NCBI GenBank assembly: GCA_020629205.1
Contig: JAHDDV010000002.1
Coordinates: forward strand, 19,026-55,053
Source of the DNA: Chitinophagales bacterium
GTDB taxonomy: Bacteria > Bacteroidota > Bacteroidia > Chitinophagales > UBA2359
Length of the DNA: 36,028 nucleotides
Reading direction: 5' to 3'
Part shown: in pieces, positions 18,462 to 27,635 of the stretch
How the letters are laid out: every line of letters begins with the position of its first letter
Numbering within the stretch: position 1 is the stretch's first letter
The notes under the pieces: generated by a model
The model's database searches: none
Seen by the model: the letters and a program-made list of their open reading frames with translations, nothing else
Told to the model about the DNA's origin: nothing
Translations under genes and position numbers: made by a program

Positions 18462-19531
18462 TAAATAGAGTGCGGTTTCAGATCATTGGATTTTGCCATC
18501 AGGTTGCATAGTTTGTACAATACGCGTGCCCCAACGTTGGCATCCCATTCGTTTTCTCCCGGGCCGACCTCGCAGAGATCAAAACCGATGATTGTACGAC
18601 CGCTATTCACCAAGGTATTGAGCAGGAAGAAGGCTTCGGCCAGTTCCAGTCCATCGGGTACGGGGGTACCGGTATTGGGGCAAAGCTTAGGGTCCAGTCC
18701 GTCAATATCGAAACTCACATAGACTTTATCTGGCAAAGATTGTATGATATTCTGAGCCATATGGAAAAAACCACCTGACTCACTAAGTTGCGCATAGCGC
18801 AAGGTTTGTCCGTAAAACGGCAGGATTCTGCCATTGGAATCTACGGCAGCTTGTACCTCTGCCTCACATAGATCTCGTACTCCGACAGAGACTAGTTTAG
18901 TGATCTGAGGAAGCTGCAGCGCATTATGCATAATAGAGGCATGAGAATAGTCGAAGCCCTCGTACGCTACTCGCAAGTCGGCATGTGCGTCAATTTGCAA
19001 TATTCCAAAGTCATGGTGTTTTCTGGCCAGCGCTTTCATTAATCCCAGCGGAACGGAGTGATCGCCACCCACTACTGCGATCAGCTTGTCTTCCTTTAAT
19101 ACGGTATTGGCGCGGTCTTCTACCCAAAGCATCAGGTCATGGCTACTACCATTGATGTCCTTCAAACTTTGCCTCATTTCAGGGTTTTCCTCCACAGAGC
19201 CACCCTTTTCGAGAAAATCGATGTATTGGCTAGCCAGATTCTTCATGTAGCGATTTTTGGCTTCCCAAAAGTTGTCGATGGGCAGCATGTGATAGCCCAT
19301 CTTCCAGGCTTCGGGAAGATCAAAATCAAACAAATCAATTTGCGGAGAAGCTTTCAGGATCGCTGCTGGTCCATCTGAGGTGCCGGAACCGTAGGAAGTT
19401 GTGGCTTCCCAGGGGACGGGCAGCAGTATGATCTGTGCCTCCCGATAATCGAAAGGAAGGCCAAAAATATGGCCATTTTGCTGTCCGATTCCATTGGGGT
19501 CGAAATGCCTAATATGTTGGGATTTGCTCAC
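18461..19531 (-). CDS. Arginase/agmatinase/formimidoylglutamase family ureohydrolase
   Basis: VVGGDHSVPLGLMKALA, GILQIDAHADLRVAYEGFDYSHASIMHN, VYVSFDIDGLDPKLCPNTGTPVPDGL metal-binding motifs. Stop overlaps the ribD start (TAATG). Confidence 0.93.
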   Translation of the reverse strand: MSKSQHIRHFDPNGIGQQNGHIFGLPFDYREAQIILLPVPWEATTSYGSGTSDGPAAILKASPQIDLFDFDLPEAWKMGYHMLPIDNFWEAKNRYMKNLASQYIDFLEKGGSVEENPEMRQSLKDINGSSHDLMLWVEDRANTVLKEDKLIAVVGGDHSVPLGLMKALARKHHDFGILQIDAHADLRVAYEGFDYSHASIMHNALQLPQITKLVSVGVRDLCEAEVQAAVDSNGRILPFYGQTLRYAQLSESGGFFHMAQNIIQSLPDKVYVSFDIDGLDPKLCPNTGTPVPDGLELAEAFFLLNTLVNSGRTIIGFDLCEVGPGENEWDANVGARVLYKLCNLMAKSNDLKPHSI

Positions 19532-19624
19532 TGCTGTACATTTTGACTAAGGCTCAGTTTTTGAATAGTCTTCGAATATACAGTCTTTGTGCACTTTGAC
19601 GTTGAAAAGGCAAACAAATTGCTG

Positions 19625-19632
19625 TAAATTTG
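19625..19632 (+). promoter_or_regulatory. -7 box TAAATTTG for the ccmE-ccmF operon
   Basis: TAnnTTTG match with TTG at 19602-19604 (20-nt spacing). Confidence 0.45.
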
Positions 19633-19699
19633 TGTTGGACCCATATAGTCAACCCATTCCCCCTAAAGAAATTGATTATCGAACCTCAATGTACAGATC

Positions 19700-20113
19700 A
19701 TGAAGAAATTACACATCCTTGCCTTATTTGTGATAGCCATTGCTATTAGTAGCATAATTATCAGTGCAGGCGACTACAGCACATATGCCACATTTGCTCA
19801 GGCTTCGAAATCCGAAGGCAAATTTTTTCAGGTAAATGGTACCCTCTGTGAGCAGAAAGGTTTCGAATATGATCCTGTAAAAGATCCTAATTATTTCAGT
19901 TTTTGCATGGTAGATAAATCGGGAAAAGAAAACAAGGTTGTCTATCATGGATCAAAGCCACAAGACTTCGAACGCTCGGAGGAAGTTGTATTGCAAGGAG
20001 CGATGGATGGCGACAACTTTGTTGCCTCCAAGATTCTCCTAAAATGTCCTTCCAAGTATAATGAAGGAGAGATCGAAGAGCGTGAGTTTGAGTCTGTGAA
20101 AGCGCAAGTATGA
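19700..20113 (+). CDS. ccmE: Cytochrome c maturation protein CcmE (heme chaperone) family
   Basis: N-terminal TM anchor, FQVNGTLCEQKGFEYDPVKDPNYFSFCMVDKSGKENKVVYHGSKPQDFERSEEVVLQGAMDGDNFVASKILLKCPSKY. Overlaps the ccmF start. Confidence 0.88.
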   Translation: MKKLHILALFVIAIAISSIIISAGDYSTYATFAQASKSEGKFFQVNGTLCEQKGFEYDPVKDPNYFSFCMVDKSGKENKVVYHGSKPQDFERSEEVVLQGAMDGDNFVASKILLKCPSKYNEGEIEEREFESVKAQV

Positions 20114-22557
20114 ACATAGAGTATATCGGTGAGCGACTGCTGCCGGGGCAGTTGGGTTATTTTCTAACGATCCTGGCGATGGTGGCGGCCTTTTTTGCCT
20201 TTGTCTCCTACTGGCTTGCAGCAAGACAGACTGACCCCAAAGACAATGATTCCTGGAAACTTATGGGGCGCTTGGGCTTTATTGTCCATTCGCTGAGCGT
20301 ATTTGGAATAGTAGCATTACTATTCTTCATGCTCTTTAATCATTATTGGGAATACCAATACATTTGGCAACATTCCAGTGAGGAGCTACCTTGGTACTAT
20401 GTCTTTTCCTGTTTTTGGGAAGGCCAGGAAGGTAGTACCATATTGTGGCTTTTCTGGCACGCCGTACTAGGCTTGGTCCTGATGAGGACAGCGGGTATCT
20501 GGGAGACACGAGTGCTCAGTGTAATGGGTATTGTTCAAGCCTCTCTCGCCACCATGTTGCTGGGCATATATGTCTTCGATTACAAGGTAGGAGCAAGTCC
20601 ATTTGTGCTTATGCGAGAGCATAGCCCTGAGCTACCTGTATTCTTACGGGCCAACTACACCGAATTGATCCAAAACGGTAATGGGCTGAATCCACTCTTG
20701 CAGAACTACTGGATGGTCATTCACCCTCCTACCCTCTTTCTGGGTTTTGCAGCTACCACTGTTCCCTTCTTGTTTGTAGTTGCTGCGCTCTGGAAGCGCG
20801 ACTTTAGTGCTTGGGTAAAGCCAGCTCTTTCCTGGACGATTTTTGCCTGTACCATCCTAGGTACCGGTATCTTGATGGGTGGAGCATGGGCATATGAGGC
20901 CCTGAGCTTTGGCGGTTTCTGGGCATGGGACCCGGTCGAAAATGCCTCTTTGGTTCCTTGGTTGGTTTTAATTGCCGGTCTGCATACGCTATTAGCTTAC
21001 CGTTACACAGGCCATGCCCTAAAGGCAACCTGTTTGTTTTTGGTGATGTCCTTTGTCTTAATTGTCTACTCTACCTTTTTGACAAAGAGCGGATGGCTGG
21101 GGGATACAAGCGTACACTCCTTTACGGATCTGGGTATGTCGGGACAATTGGGTCTATTTCTTTTAGGCTTCTTCTTCTATGGAATCTTCATGCTAGCTTA
21201 TAACTGGCGATTCATCCCGGAAAAGGAAAAAGAAGAAAGTGCTTACTCTAGGGAATTCTGGCTATTTGTTGGTGCCCTTCTGCTCGTTTTGTTTGGTCTT
21301 TGGATTAGTTGGGATACCTCCCTTCCAGTAGTCAACAAGATCTTTGGAACCGAATGGGTAGTGGTCGATGTAGTAGATCACTATAATCGTTATGCCATCT
21401 GGTTTGGCATCTTGATCGCACTACTTACAGCAACGATCCAATACTTCGGATACAAGAACAGCAACATCAAAGCCTTTGGCAAGCGACTCTTGCCTTCTAT
21501 CATCGGAACGGTGGTTTTGACAGCAGCTGCTGTCTACTTGAGTGGAATAACCTATTATCCTTACGTACTGTTTATGGCTGCGGCCATCTTTACTGTTCTG
21601 GCTAATCTCTGGTATGCTATATCAGTGCTTTCGGGCAAAGTAAGGGTAATGGGAGCTTCGGTTGCCCATATTGGCTTCGGCTTCATGCTGATCGGAATTT
21701 TGATCTCCAACGCAAATAAGGAGGTCATTTCTATCAACCGGCTTGGATTGGTGTTTGGAGAGGACATTCCAGCTCAGGAAAATATTGAAAATGTATTGCT
21801 CAACAAGGGTATGCCTATTCAAATGGGTCCTTATTGGGTAACTTATGAGGAAGATTCGATCTCTGAGCCCAATACCTTCTACAAGGTAAAATACGAACGA
21901 AAAGAGAACAAAAGCGATAAGGCCTCAGAGTCCTTCTACCTTTATCCCTATGCTCAGATCAACCCAAAAATGGGCTTGATCTCCAATCCCTCTACTAAGC
22001 ACTATTTGTACAAAGACATCTTCACCCATGTCTCCATGGTGGCCAATAATGAAGACGCTGATGAAGCTCCACAGACCTTCAGTGAATTTACTATGGCGAT
22101 TGGCGATACCGTAAACACGACTACCTCCTCATTGATTTTGAAAAGCATCAATGCGGAGCCCCAGAGTTTCAACTATGTACCCGCTGAGGGAGACATATCG
22201 GCAGGAGCTGTAATGACTGTGATGAGAAACGGGCAAAGTAGAAATGTAGAGCCGGTATACTACATTCGTGACAATATTGAGAACTCGGCTGATGCGGTTA
22301 TCGACGATCTCAATATCACGGTTTCCTTCAAGAAGATAAATCCCAAGGCGGGCACCATCAATCTTGAGGTTACAGAGCGGGAATTGCCCATGGAATACAT
22401 TATCATGAAGGCAATCGAGTTTCCCTTCATTAACATGCTTTGGTTTGGTGGATTACTGACCATTATCGGCTTCTTCATGAGTCTGGGGCGCAGAATCAGA
22501 GATAAGGTACGTCCGATGAAACGACTTGAGAAGTCAAATAAGCAAATCGCAGCCTAA
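20110..22557 (+). CDS. ccmF: CcmF/CcsA-family cytochrome c biogenesis protein
   Basis: 815 aa; WWAD-like segment GGAWAYEALSFGGFWAWDPVENASLVPWL, YWMVIHPPTLFLGFA, TFLTKSGWLGDTSVHSF. Confidence 0.94.
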   Translation: MNIEYIGERLLPGQLGYFLTILAMVAAFFAFVSYWLAARQTDPKDNDSWKLMGRLGFIVHSLSVFGIVALLFFMLFNHYWEYQYIWQHSSEELPWYYVFSCFWEGQEGSTILWLFWHAVLGLVLMRTAGIWETRVLSVMGIVQASLATMLLGIYVFDYKVGASPFVLMREHSPELPVFLRANYTELIQNGNGLNPLLQNYWMVIHPPTLFLGFAATTVPFLFVVAALWKRDFSAWVKPALSWTIFACTILGTGILMGGAWAYEALSFGGFWAWDPVENASLVPWLVLIAGLHTLLAYRYTGHALKATCLFLVMSFVLIVYSTFLTKSGWLGDTSVHSFTDLGMSGQLGLFLLGFFFYGIFMLAYNWRFIPEKEKEESAYSREFWLFVGALLLVLFGLWISWDTSLPVVNKIFGTEWVVVDVVDHYNRYAIWFGILIALLTATIQYFGYKNSNIKAFGKRLLPSIIGTVVLTAAAVYLSGITYYPYVLFMAAAIFTVLANLWYAISVLSGKVRVMGASVAHIGFGFMLIGILISNANKEVISINRLGLVFGEDIPAQENIENVLLNKGMPIQMGPYWVTYEEDSISEPNTFYKVKYERKENKSDKASESFYLYPYAQINPKMGLISNPSTKHYLYKDIFTHVSMVANNEDADEAPQTFSEFTMAIGDTVNTTTSSLILKSINAEPQSFNYVPAEGDISAGAVMTVMRNGQSRNVEPVYYIRDNIENSADAVIDDLNITVSFKKINPKAGTINLEVTERELPMEYIIMKAIEFPFINMLWFGGLLTIIGFFMSLGRRIRDKVRPMKRLEKSNKQIAA

Positions 22558-22600
22558 ATGCTTATATTGCGCGCCAATTCGCGAAGTTTAGGCATCACAC

Positions 22601-23404
22601 TTGAAGAAAATAGTCATCATAGGTTATGGAAATGTCGGTTGGCATTTAGCACGAGAACTCTTCCGTGCAGGGCACAACATTTCCCAGATTTTCAGTCGAA
22701 AGAAGAAAACTGCTGACACACTTGCTAAGGCCGTAAATGCAAAGGTCGTCAACCATTGGGAGGAGGTGGATCAGGATGCAGATTTTTACTTGCTGGCTGT
22801 TTCTGATGATGCTATTATCGAGGTCAGTCAAAACCTTAGACCCAATTCGGGAATTGTGGCACATACCTCGGGTACTGTTGCATCAAAGGCTTTGAACAAG
22901 CATCAACAATACGGAGTGTTCTATCCCTTACAGACATTCACGCGCTATGTGGAAGTCGATTGGTCGGTCATCCCCTTTTGTATATGGGCTAATAAAGAAT
23001 CGGTCCGACAGTCACTTATGGAACTAGCTTTGACGGTCAATTACCGGGTCAGTCTGATCACAGATGAAGATCGGGCCATTCTGCATATCGCCGCCGTATT
23101 CGCCAATAATTTCAGCAACCATGTTTTTGCCATCGCCGAAGACATCTGCGTGAGCAATGGTCTAGACTTTGCAATCATTAAACCATTAATTTCGGAAAGT
23201 GTTAAGAAATTGACTCATTCATCCCCTTCGGAGGTACAAACCGGACCAGCAAAGAGAGGAGATGATCAAACCATGCAAAAACACTTAAAACATCTGAAAG
23301 ACTTACCTGATTACCAAGCGATTTATCGCATACTATCCAATAGTATTATGAAGGGAATTGGAAAAAGCAGGGACAAGGAACCAATTGTTCCAAGAAAACT
23401 CTAA
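22601..23404 (+). CDS. Rossmann-like/DUF2520 domain oxidoreductase
   Basis: MKKIVIIGYGNVGWHLARELFRAGHNISQIFSRK with TTG start; HTSGTVASKAL, GVFYPLQTFT, C-terminal QTGPAKRGDDQTMQKHL. Confidence 0.88.
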   Translation: MKKIVIIGYGNVGWHLARELFRAGHNISQIFSRKKKTADTLAKAVNAKVVNHWEEVDQDADFYLLAVSDDAIIEVSQNLRPNSGIVAHTSGTVASKALNKHQQYGVFYPLQTFTRYVEVDWSVIPFCIWANKESVRQSLMELALTVNYRVSLITDEDRAILHIAAVFANNFSNHVFAIAEDICVSNGLDFAIIKPLISESVKKLTHSSPSEVQTGPAKRGDDQTMQKHLKHLKDLPDYQAIYRILSNSIMKGIGKSRDKEPIVPRKL

Positions 23405-23407
23405 GAC

Positions 23408-23746
23408 ATGTATAAAATCAAAGTAAATTTTGAGGAGGCTGATCACGAGACAGTTCATATAGAAGTAGAGGAAGGACATTCAGTTTTGGAGGGCCTTCTA
23501 CTCAATGATATTCATATCAATCACAATTGCGGAGGCGTCTGTGCCTGTAGCACTTGCCATATCTATGTCGAATCCGGGGAGGACCTCATAGCAGAGATTA
23601 GCGACAAGGAAGAAGACTTCATCGACCGTGCTATCAACCCTCGAATCGAATCCCGACTGGCCTGCCAGTGTGTATTGGAGGACGGCGAAGGAGAATTGGA
23701 AGTCACCGTACCAGATCAGTCAAACATCATCGGGCACGAGCATTAA
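23408..23746 (+). CDS. fdx: 2Fe-2S adrenodoxin-type ferredoxin
   Basis: CGGVCACSTCHIYV...RLACQC cluster-binding motif. Confidence 0.92.
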   Translation: MYKIKVNFEEADHETVHIEVEEGHSVLEGLLLNDIHINHNCGGVCACSTCHIYVESGEDLIAEISDKEEDFIDRAINPRIESRLACQCVLEDGEGELEVTVPDQSNIIGHEH

Positions 23747-23767
23747 TCAATCAAAAACAAGAAAGTT

Positions 23768-24004
23768 ATGTCAATGGAAGAACCACCAATAGAGTGGAGA
23801 GACTACGAAGACATCGCCATGGGGCTCTACGAGAGATTCGGGCATGAATTCGACGAAATGAAAATCTATAAAGTACGCTTCACCCAACTTATAGACTGGG
23901 TACTTGAAGTGCCCAACTTTGTAGGAAAGCGAGAGCAATGCAATGAAGGTCATCTGGAAATGATCCAGGCTAGCTGGGTCTACGAATGGCGTGATAATCG
24001 CTAG
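23768..24004 (+). CDS. iscX: Fe-S assembly protein IscX
   Basis: WRDYEDIAMGLYERFGHEFDEMKIYKVRFTQLIDWVLEVPNFVGKREQCNEGHLEMIQASWVYEWRDN matches IscX/YfhJ. Confidence 0.9.
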   Translation: MSMEEPPIEWRDYEDIAMGLYERFGHEFDEMKIYKVRFTQLIDWVLEVPNFVGKREQCNEGHLEMIQASWVYEWRDNR

Positions 24005-24011
24005 ACCTTCT

Positions 24012-24509
24012 ATGGATCATTTTAAGCAAATAAAAGCCATCATCTTCGACGTTGATGGCGTTCTAACCGATAGCATCCTCCACATAACCGAGAGCGGAGA
24101 GCTATTGCGTCGGATGAATACTCGAGATGGCCTGGCGATCAAGATGGCCCTTGCCGCTGGCATTCGTGTAGCCATCATGACAGGGGGTGGCTCACAAGGT
24201 GTCGTCAGCAGACTCAGAAATTTGGGCATCCAGGATATCTATATCAAGTTGCAAGATAAACAGGAAGCCTTCGAAGAATTCATCGATATTTATGGGCTGG
24301 ATCCCACAAATATTGCCTACATGGGAGATGATTGGCCTGACTTTGAAGTCATGAAACGATGTGGTCTTCCCTCCTGCCCTTCCGATGCGATAGAAGAAAT
24401 CCAAACGATTAGTAAATTTGTGGCTAATACTGCCGGAGGTGCAGGTTGCGCTCGCGAATTGATCGAAAACATTCTAAAAGCGCAATCTGGCTGGCCGGCT
24501 GAACTATAG
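24012..24509 (+). CDS. KdsC-like HAD phosphatase
   Basis: IKAIIFDVDGVLTDSILHITESGELLRRMNTRDGLAIKMALAAGIRVAIMTGG...GDDWPDFEVMKRCGLPSCPSDA. ORF track start 23991; ATG 24012 is likely. Confidence 0.9.
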   Translation: MDHFKQIKAIIFDVDGVLTDSILHITESGELLRRMNTRDGLAIKMALAAGIRVAIMTGGGSQGVVSRLRNLGIQDIYIKLQDKQEAFEEFIDIYGLDPTNIAYMGDDWPDFEVMKRCGLPSCPSDAIEEIQTISKFVANTAGGAGCARELIENILKAQSGWPAEL

Positions 24510-24521
24510 AACCCACTTTGC

Positions 24522-25517
24522 ATGATCCGCCTGGTCCGACCGATCAATCTGCTCTATATAGCCTTGACGCAGTACTTGTTTCAGTATTGCATGATCGAGC
24601 CCCTTTTTTCCGCTTTGGGCTACCCCACTACTTTGAGCTTTTGGCCATTCACACTCTTGGTTTTATCCACCATGCTGGTAGCTGCGGCAGGCTATGTAAT
24701 CAATGACTACTTTGATGTCGAAATTGACCGAATCAACAAGCCAGAAAAGCTGGTAATCGGCAATACCCTTAGCAAAACAAGCGCCTGGAAACTTTACCTG
24801 TCCCTTGCTTTGTCTGGAGTCATCCTGGGTTTTCTTGCCGCCTACCTGGCCGGCAATTACATGCTCGGCTGCTTCCATCTAGCTATTAGTGGCCTACTCT
24901 GGTTCTACTCTACTGGCTACAAGAAACAGCTCATCATCGGCAATCTGGTGATCTCGATCTTAGCTGCCATGGTCGTCCTCATACTTATTGCATTCGAACC
25001 GCTACTCTATGATGGCTTTCCTATCTTCGGTGAGGAAGAGCGCTTCTTTGGCAAACTGATCATAACCTATGCGCTCGGCTATGCCCTCTTTGCGTTTCTC
25101 CTGACCCTTATACGTGAAATCACAAAGGACGCTCAAGACATCGAAGGAGATTTATCCTACTATTGCAATACGATACCTATAAGCTTTGGAATGACAGCTA
25201 CAAAAGTCATTCTAGCAATGCTCTGTATACTTACGCTGGGACTAATCTTCCTCTATCAAAAGCAACAAATGACGCTTGATATGACTGCCACAGTCTGGTA
25301 CTTCTTCCTGCTGGTACAATTGCCCTTGCTAATATTCTTGTTTCTAATTGCAAAAGCCAAAGAACCTGCCCATTTCAAAACAGCTTCCAGTCTCTTGAAA
25401 ATAATCATGCTTACAGGAGTCTGCTATTTGCTGCTTTTTAGGACAACGATTACCGTAACCGAAACCTCAAACACACCAAGTATAACTATCGAGGAAAATG
25501 ATGTACCAACTGAATAA
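24522..25517 (+). CDS. UbiA-family prenyltransferase (geranylgeranylglycerol-phosphate geranylgeranyltransferase-like)
   Basis: Multi-TM; GYVINDYFDVEIDRINKPEKLVIGN and LIREITKDAQDIEGD Asp-rich motifs. Confidence 0.9.
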   Translation: MIRLVRPINLLYIALTQYLFQYCMIEPLFSALGYPTTLSFWPFTLLVLSTMLVAAAGYVINDYFDVEIDRINKPEKLVIGNTLSKTSAWKLYLSLALSGVILGFLAAYLAGNYMLGCFHLAISGLLWFYSTGYKKQLIIGNLVISILAAMVVLILIAFEPLLYDGFPIFGEEERFFGKLIITYALGYALFAFLLTLIREITKDAQDIEGDLSYYCNTIPISFGMTATKVILAMLCILTLGLIFLYQKQQMTLDMTATVWYFFLLVQLPLLIFLFLIAKAKEPAHFKTASSLLKIIMLTGVCYLLLFRTTITVTETSNTPSITIEENDVPTE

Positions 25518-26079
25518 GCAACTAATCCTGGGGTCAAAATCTCCTAGAAGACAAAGCCTACTTAAAGAAGCAGGCTTCGATTTCCTTATAGATTCAGCCT
25601 CAGTTGAAGAGATATATCCCGATGATCTGCCTTCCAAAGAGGTAGCAGAATACCTTGCAAATCTTAAATCTGCGCCCCTCCTGGCAAAACATCCAGATGC
25701 CATTATTATCGGCGCAGATTCAATCGTTGTGCTCGGGGACGAAATACTGGGCAAGCCAAAAGATCGAACACATGCCCTGGAAACACTAAGGAAGCTGGCC
25801 GGCAAGGATCATCAAGTAATTACAGGAGTGAGCATCCGCAGTACAGAGCAGCTGCATAGCTTCTCTCAAAGTACAAGCGTGATGTTTGATGAGCTCTCCG
25901 AAGAAATGATCACTCATTATGTAGATACTTACGAGCCCTATGACAAAGCCGGATCATATGCCATACAGGAGTGGATCGGCATGGTCGGGATTAAGGGAAT
26001 CAATGGCGACTACTTCAATGTTATGGGCCTGCCTGTCAACCAATTGCGAAGAATTCTACTGGATATGTACTCCCTTTGA
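25498..26079 (+). CDS. maf: Maf-family nucleoside triphosphate pyrophosphatase
   Basis: LILGSKSPRRQSLLKEAGFDF...IIGADSIVVLGDEILGKPKDRTHALETLRKLAGKDHQVITGV...YDKAGSYAIQEWIG. Confidence 0.95.
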   Translation: MMYQLNKQLILGSKSPRRQSLLKEAGFDFLIDSASVEEIYPDDLPSKEVAEYLANLKSAPLLAKHPDAIIIGADSIVVLGDEILGKPKDRTHALETLRKLAGKDHQVITGVSIRSTEQLHSFSQSTSVMFDELSEEMITHYVDTYEPYDKAGSYAIQEWIGMVGIKGINGDYFNVMGLPVNQLRRILLDMYSL

Positions 26080-26146
26080 GTGCAAAAAGGTCGCATAAAA
26101 CCTGTAAAAAAGCCTCTCGAATCTTCTTTTATCAGGCTTTTTCCCC

Positions 26147-26154
26147 TATATTTG
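26147..26154 (+). promoter_or_regulatory. -7 box TATATTTG for rpsT
   Basis: TAnnTTTG match 21 nt upstream of the rpsT start. Confidence 0.45.
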
Positions 26155-26174
26155 CGCTCTGAAAAACGATAAAC

Positions 26175-26426
26175 ATGGCACATCATAAGTCAGCGAAGAA
26201 GAGAATTCGCCAAGGTGAAAAGAGACGAGTACACAATAAGTATTACGCTAAGACAATGCGTAATGCCCTTCGTGAGGTGAGAGCTTCTGAAGACAAATCA
26301 GAGATTCAGGCACAATTGCCTAAATTGGTTTCTATGATTGACCGTCTCGCCAAGAAGAACATTATCCATTGGAAGAAGGCAGCAAATCTTAAATCAAAGT
26401 TGTCCAGAAACCTCAACAAGATGTAG
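26175..26426 (+). CDS. rpsT: 30S ribosomal protein S20
   Basis: MAHHKSAKKRIRQGEKRRVHNKYYAKTMRNALREVR...GVIHWKKAANLKSKLSRNLN-type C-terminus. Confidence 0.96.
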   Translation: MAHHKSAKKRIRQGEKRRVHNKYYAKTMRNALREVRASEDKSEIQAQLPKLVSMIDRLAKKNIIHWKKAANLKSKLSRNLNKM

Positions 26427-26450
26427 GATAATCCTCAATAAAAGTATAGA

Positions 26451-26486
26451 AAAGAGGCTACCATTTTTGGTAGCCTCTTTTTTTTG
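26451..26486 (+). terminator. Terminator after rpsT
   Basis: AAAGAGGCTACC-ATTTTT-GGTAGCCTCTTT followed by a T run. Confidence 0.88.
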
Positions 26487-26548
26487 CAAAATACTTGACT
26501 CATTTTTCTGGAATTTGCGCTGCCCGATACTCTATTAGTAAACAACTA

Positions 26549-27256
26549 ATGGATAATAAAGTAAAATACCAGGGAGCCTTAAGCATCACGGCATGGGCAG
26601 AGGAAGACAGACCAAGAGAAAAACTGCTGCTTAAAGGACGAAGTTCGCTGACGGAAGCAGAACTACTTGCCATCATTCTCGGCTCGGGCTCGAGGAGCGA
26701 AACTGCGGTTGATCTTGCCAAGAGAATGCTGGCCAATTGGTCCAATGATCTCAATCTCCTCGCTAAGCAAAACATCCCGGACTTCATGCAGTTCAAAGGA
26801 ATCGGCGAGGCAAAAGCCATCAGCATCGTCGCCGCTCTGGAATTCGGTAGAAGACGTCAACTCGCAAAAGTCAAGGAAAGAAGACAAATACGCTCCAGCA
26901 GGGACGGCTTCATGATCTTCCAACCCTTGCTCGCCGACCTCCCACACGAAGAGTTTTGGGTCCTCTACCTCAATCGATCCAATAAGATTATCCAAAGAGA
27001 ACGAATCAGCGTTGGAGGCGTAGCAGGAACTATAGCCGACATTAAAATCATCTTTAAGCGAGCAGTTGAATTGCTGGCTTCTGGGATCATCCTCATTCAT
27101 AATCATCCTTCGGGCAATTTGCAACCAAGCGTCGCTGATAAGCAATTGACCGAGAAGGTAGTCAAGGCAGGAAAGGTTTTGGAAGTCGCTGCTCTAGATC
27201 ACCTCATTATCACAGACGCAGGCTATTACAGCTTTGCTGATGAAGGGTTGATCTAG
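26549..27256 (+). CDS. radC: RadC family JAB/MPN-domain protein
   Basis: REKLLLKGRSSLTEAELLAIILGSG, GIGEAKAISIVAALEFGRR, ILIHNHPSGNLQPSVADKQLTEKVVKAG. ORF start 26495; ATG 26549 is likely. Confidence 0.94.
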   Translation: MDNKVKYQGALSITAWAEEDRPREKLLLKGRSSLTEAELLAIILGSGSRSETAVDLAKRMLANWSNDLNLLAKQNIPDFMQFKGIGEAKAISIVAALEFGRRRQLAKVKERRQIRSSRDGFMIFQPLLADLPHEEFWVLYLNRSNKIIQRERISVGGVAGTIADIKIIFKRAVELLASGIILIHNHPSGNLQPSVADKQLTEKVVKAGKVLEVAALDHLIITDAGYYSFADEGLI

Positions 27257-27324
27257 TACCTGCACAGCGCTCGCTTATGATTAGGGTTTAGTGGCCTCAA
27301 GAGCTTGTTGCTTTTGGGGCTGCC

Positions 27325-27381
27325 CTGTTCTGCGCCACAACAATATATGCATTATTGAACAATTCATAAGGCGCAGCACAG
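27325..27381. repeat. Hairpin CTGTTCTGCGCC / GGCGCAGCACAG with AT-rich loop
   Basis: 27325-27336 pairs with 27370-27381 with one mismatch. Confidence 0.7.
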
Positions 27382-27412
27382 GTCGCGTCATCCGCTAATA
27401 CTCACCTTGCAT

Positions 27413-27485
27413 CCTGCTGTTCAGCTTATGGTAGCTGGGGTCTCTCCTATCGTCGAGCCCCCATCTACCATGCTTCACAAGCAGG
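27413..27485 (-). repeat. Long imperfect palindrome, element C, with conserved 20-nt apex
   Basis: ATGGTAG/CTACCAT (27428-27434, 27465-27471) and TGGG/CCCA give dyad 27449.5, the exact centre of GTCTCTCCTATCGTCGAGCC (27440-27459). Outer CCTGCT/AGCAGG (27413-27418, 27480-27485) is offset by one nt. Confidence 0.88.
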
Positions 27486-27535
27486 CTGACGGCGGCTCGT
27501 TCCGCTCCTACCGCTCAGCCATTCCATCCACAAAT

Positions 27536-27572
27536 AAAAAAGGGCTGTACCTCATGGTACAGCCCCTTCTAT
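27536..27572 (-). terminator. Terminator of the minus-strand 27636-29795 gene
   Basis: GGGCTGTACC-TCAT-GGTACAGCCC followed by a T run on the minus strand. Confidence 0.85.
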
Positions 27573-27635
27573 TTGTCTATGTTGTTGATAGGCTAGAAGA
27601 AAAACATCCTTCCAAAAGCCTCAGCAAAGCTATGC

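Noticed and set aside
26663-27145. 160-aa antisense ORF in radC
   Set aside because: Opposite strand of a well-supported RadC frame.
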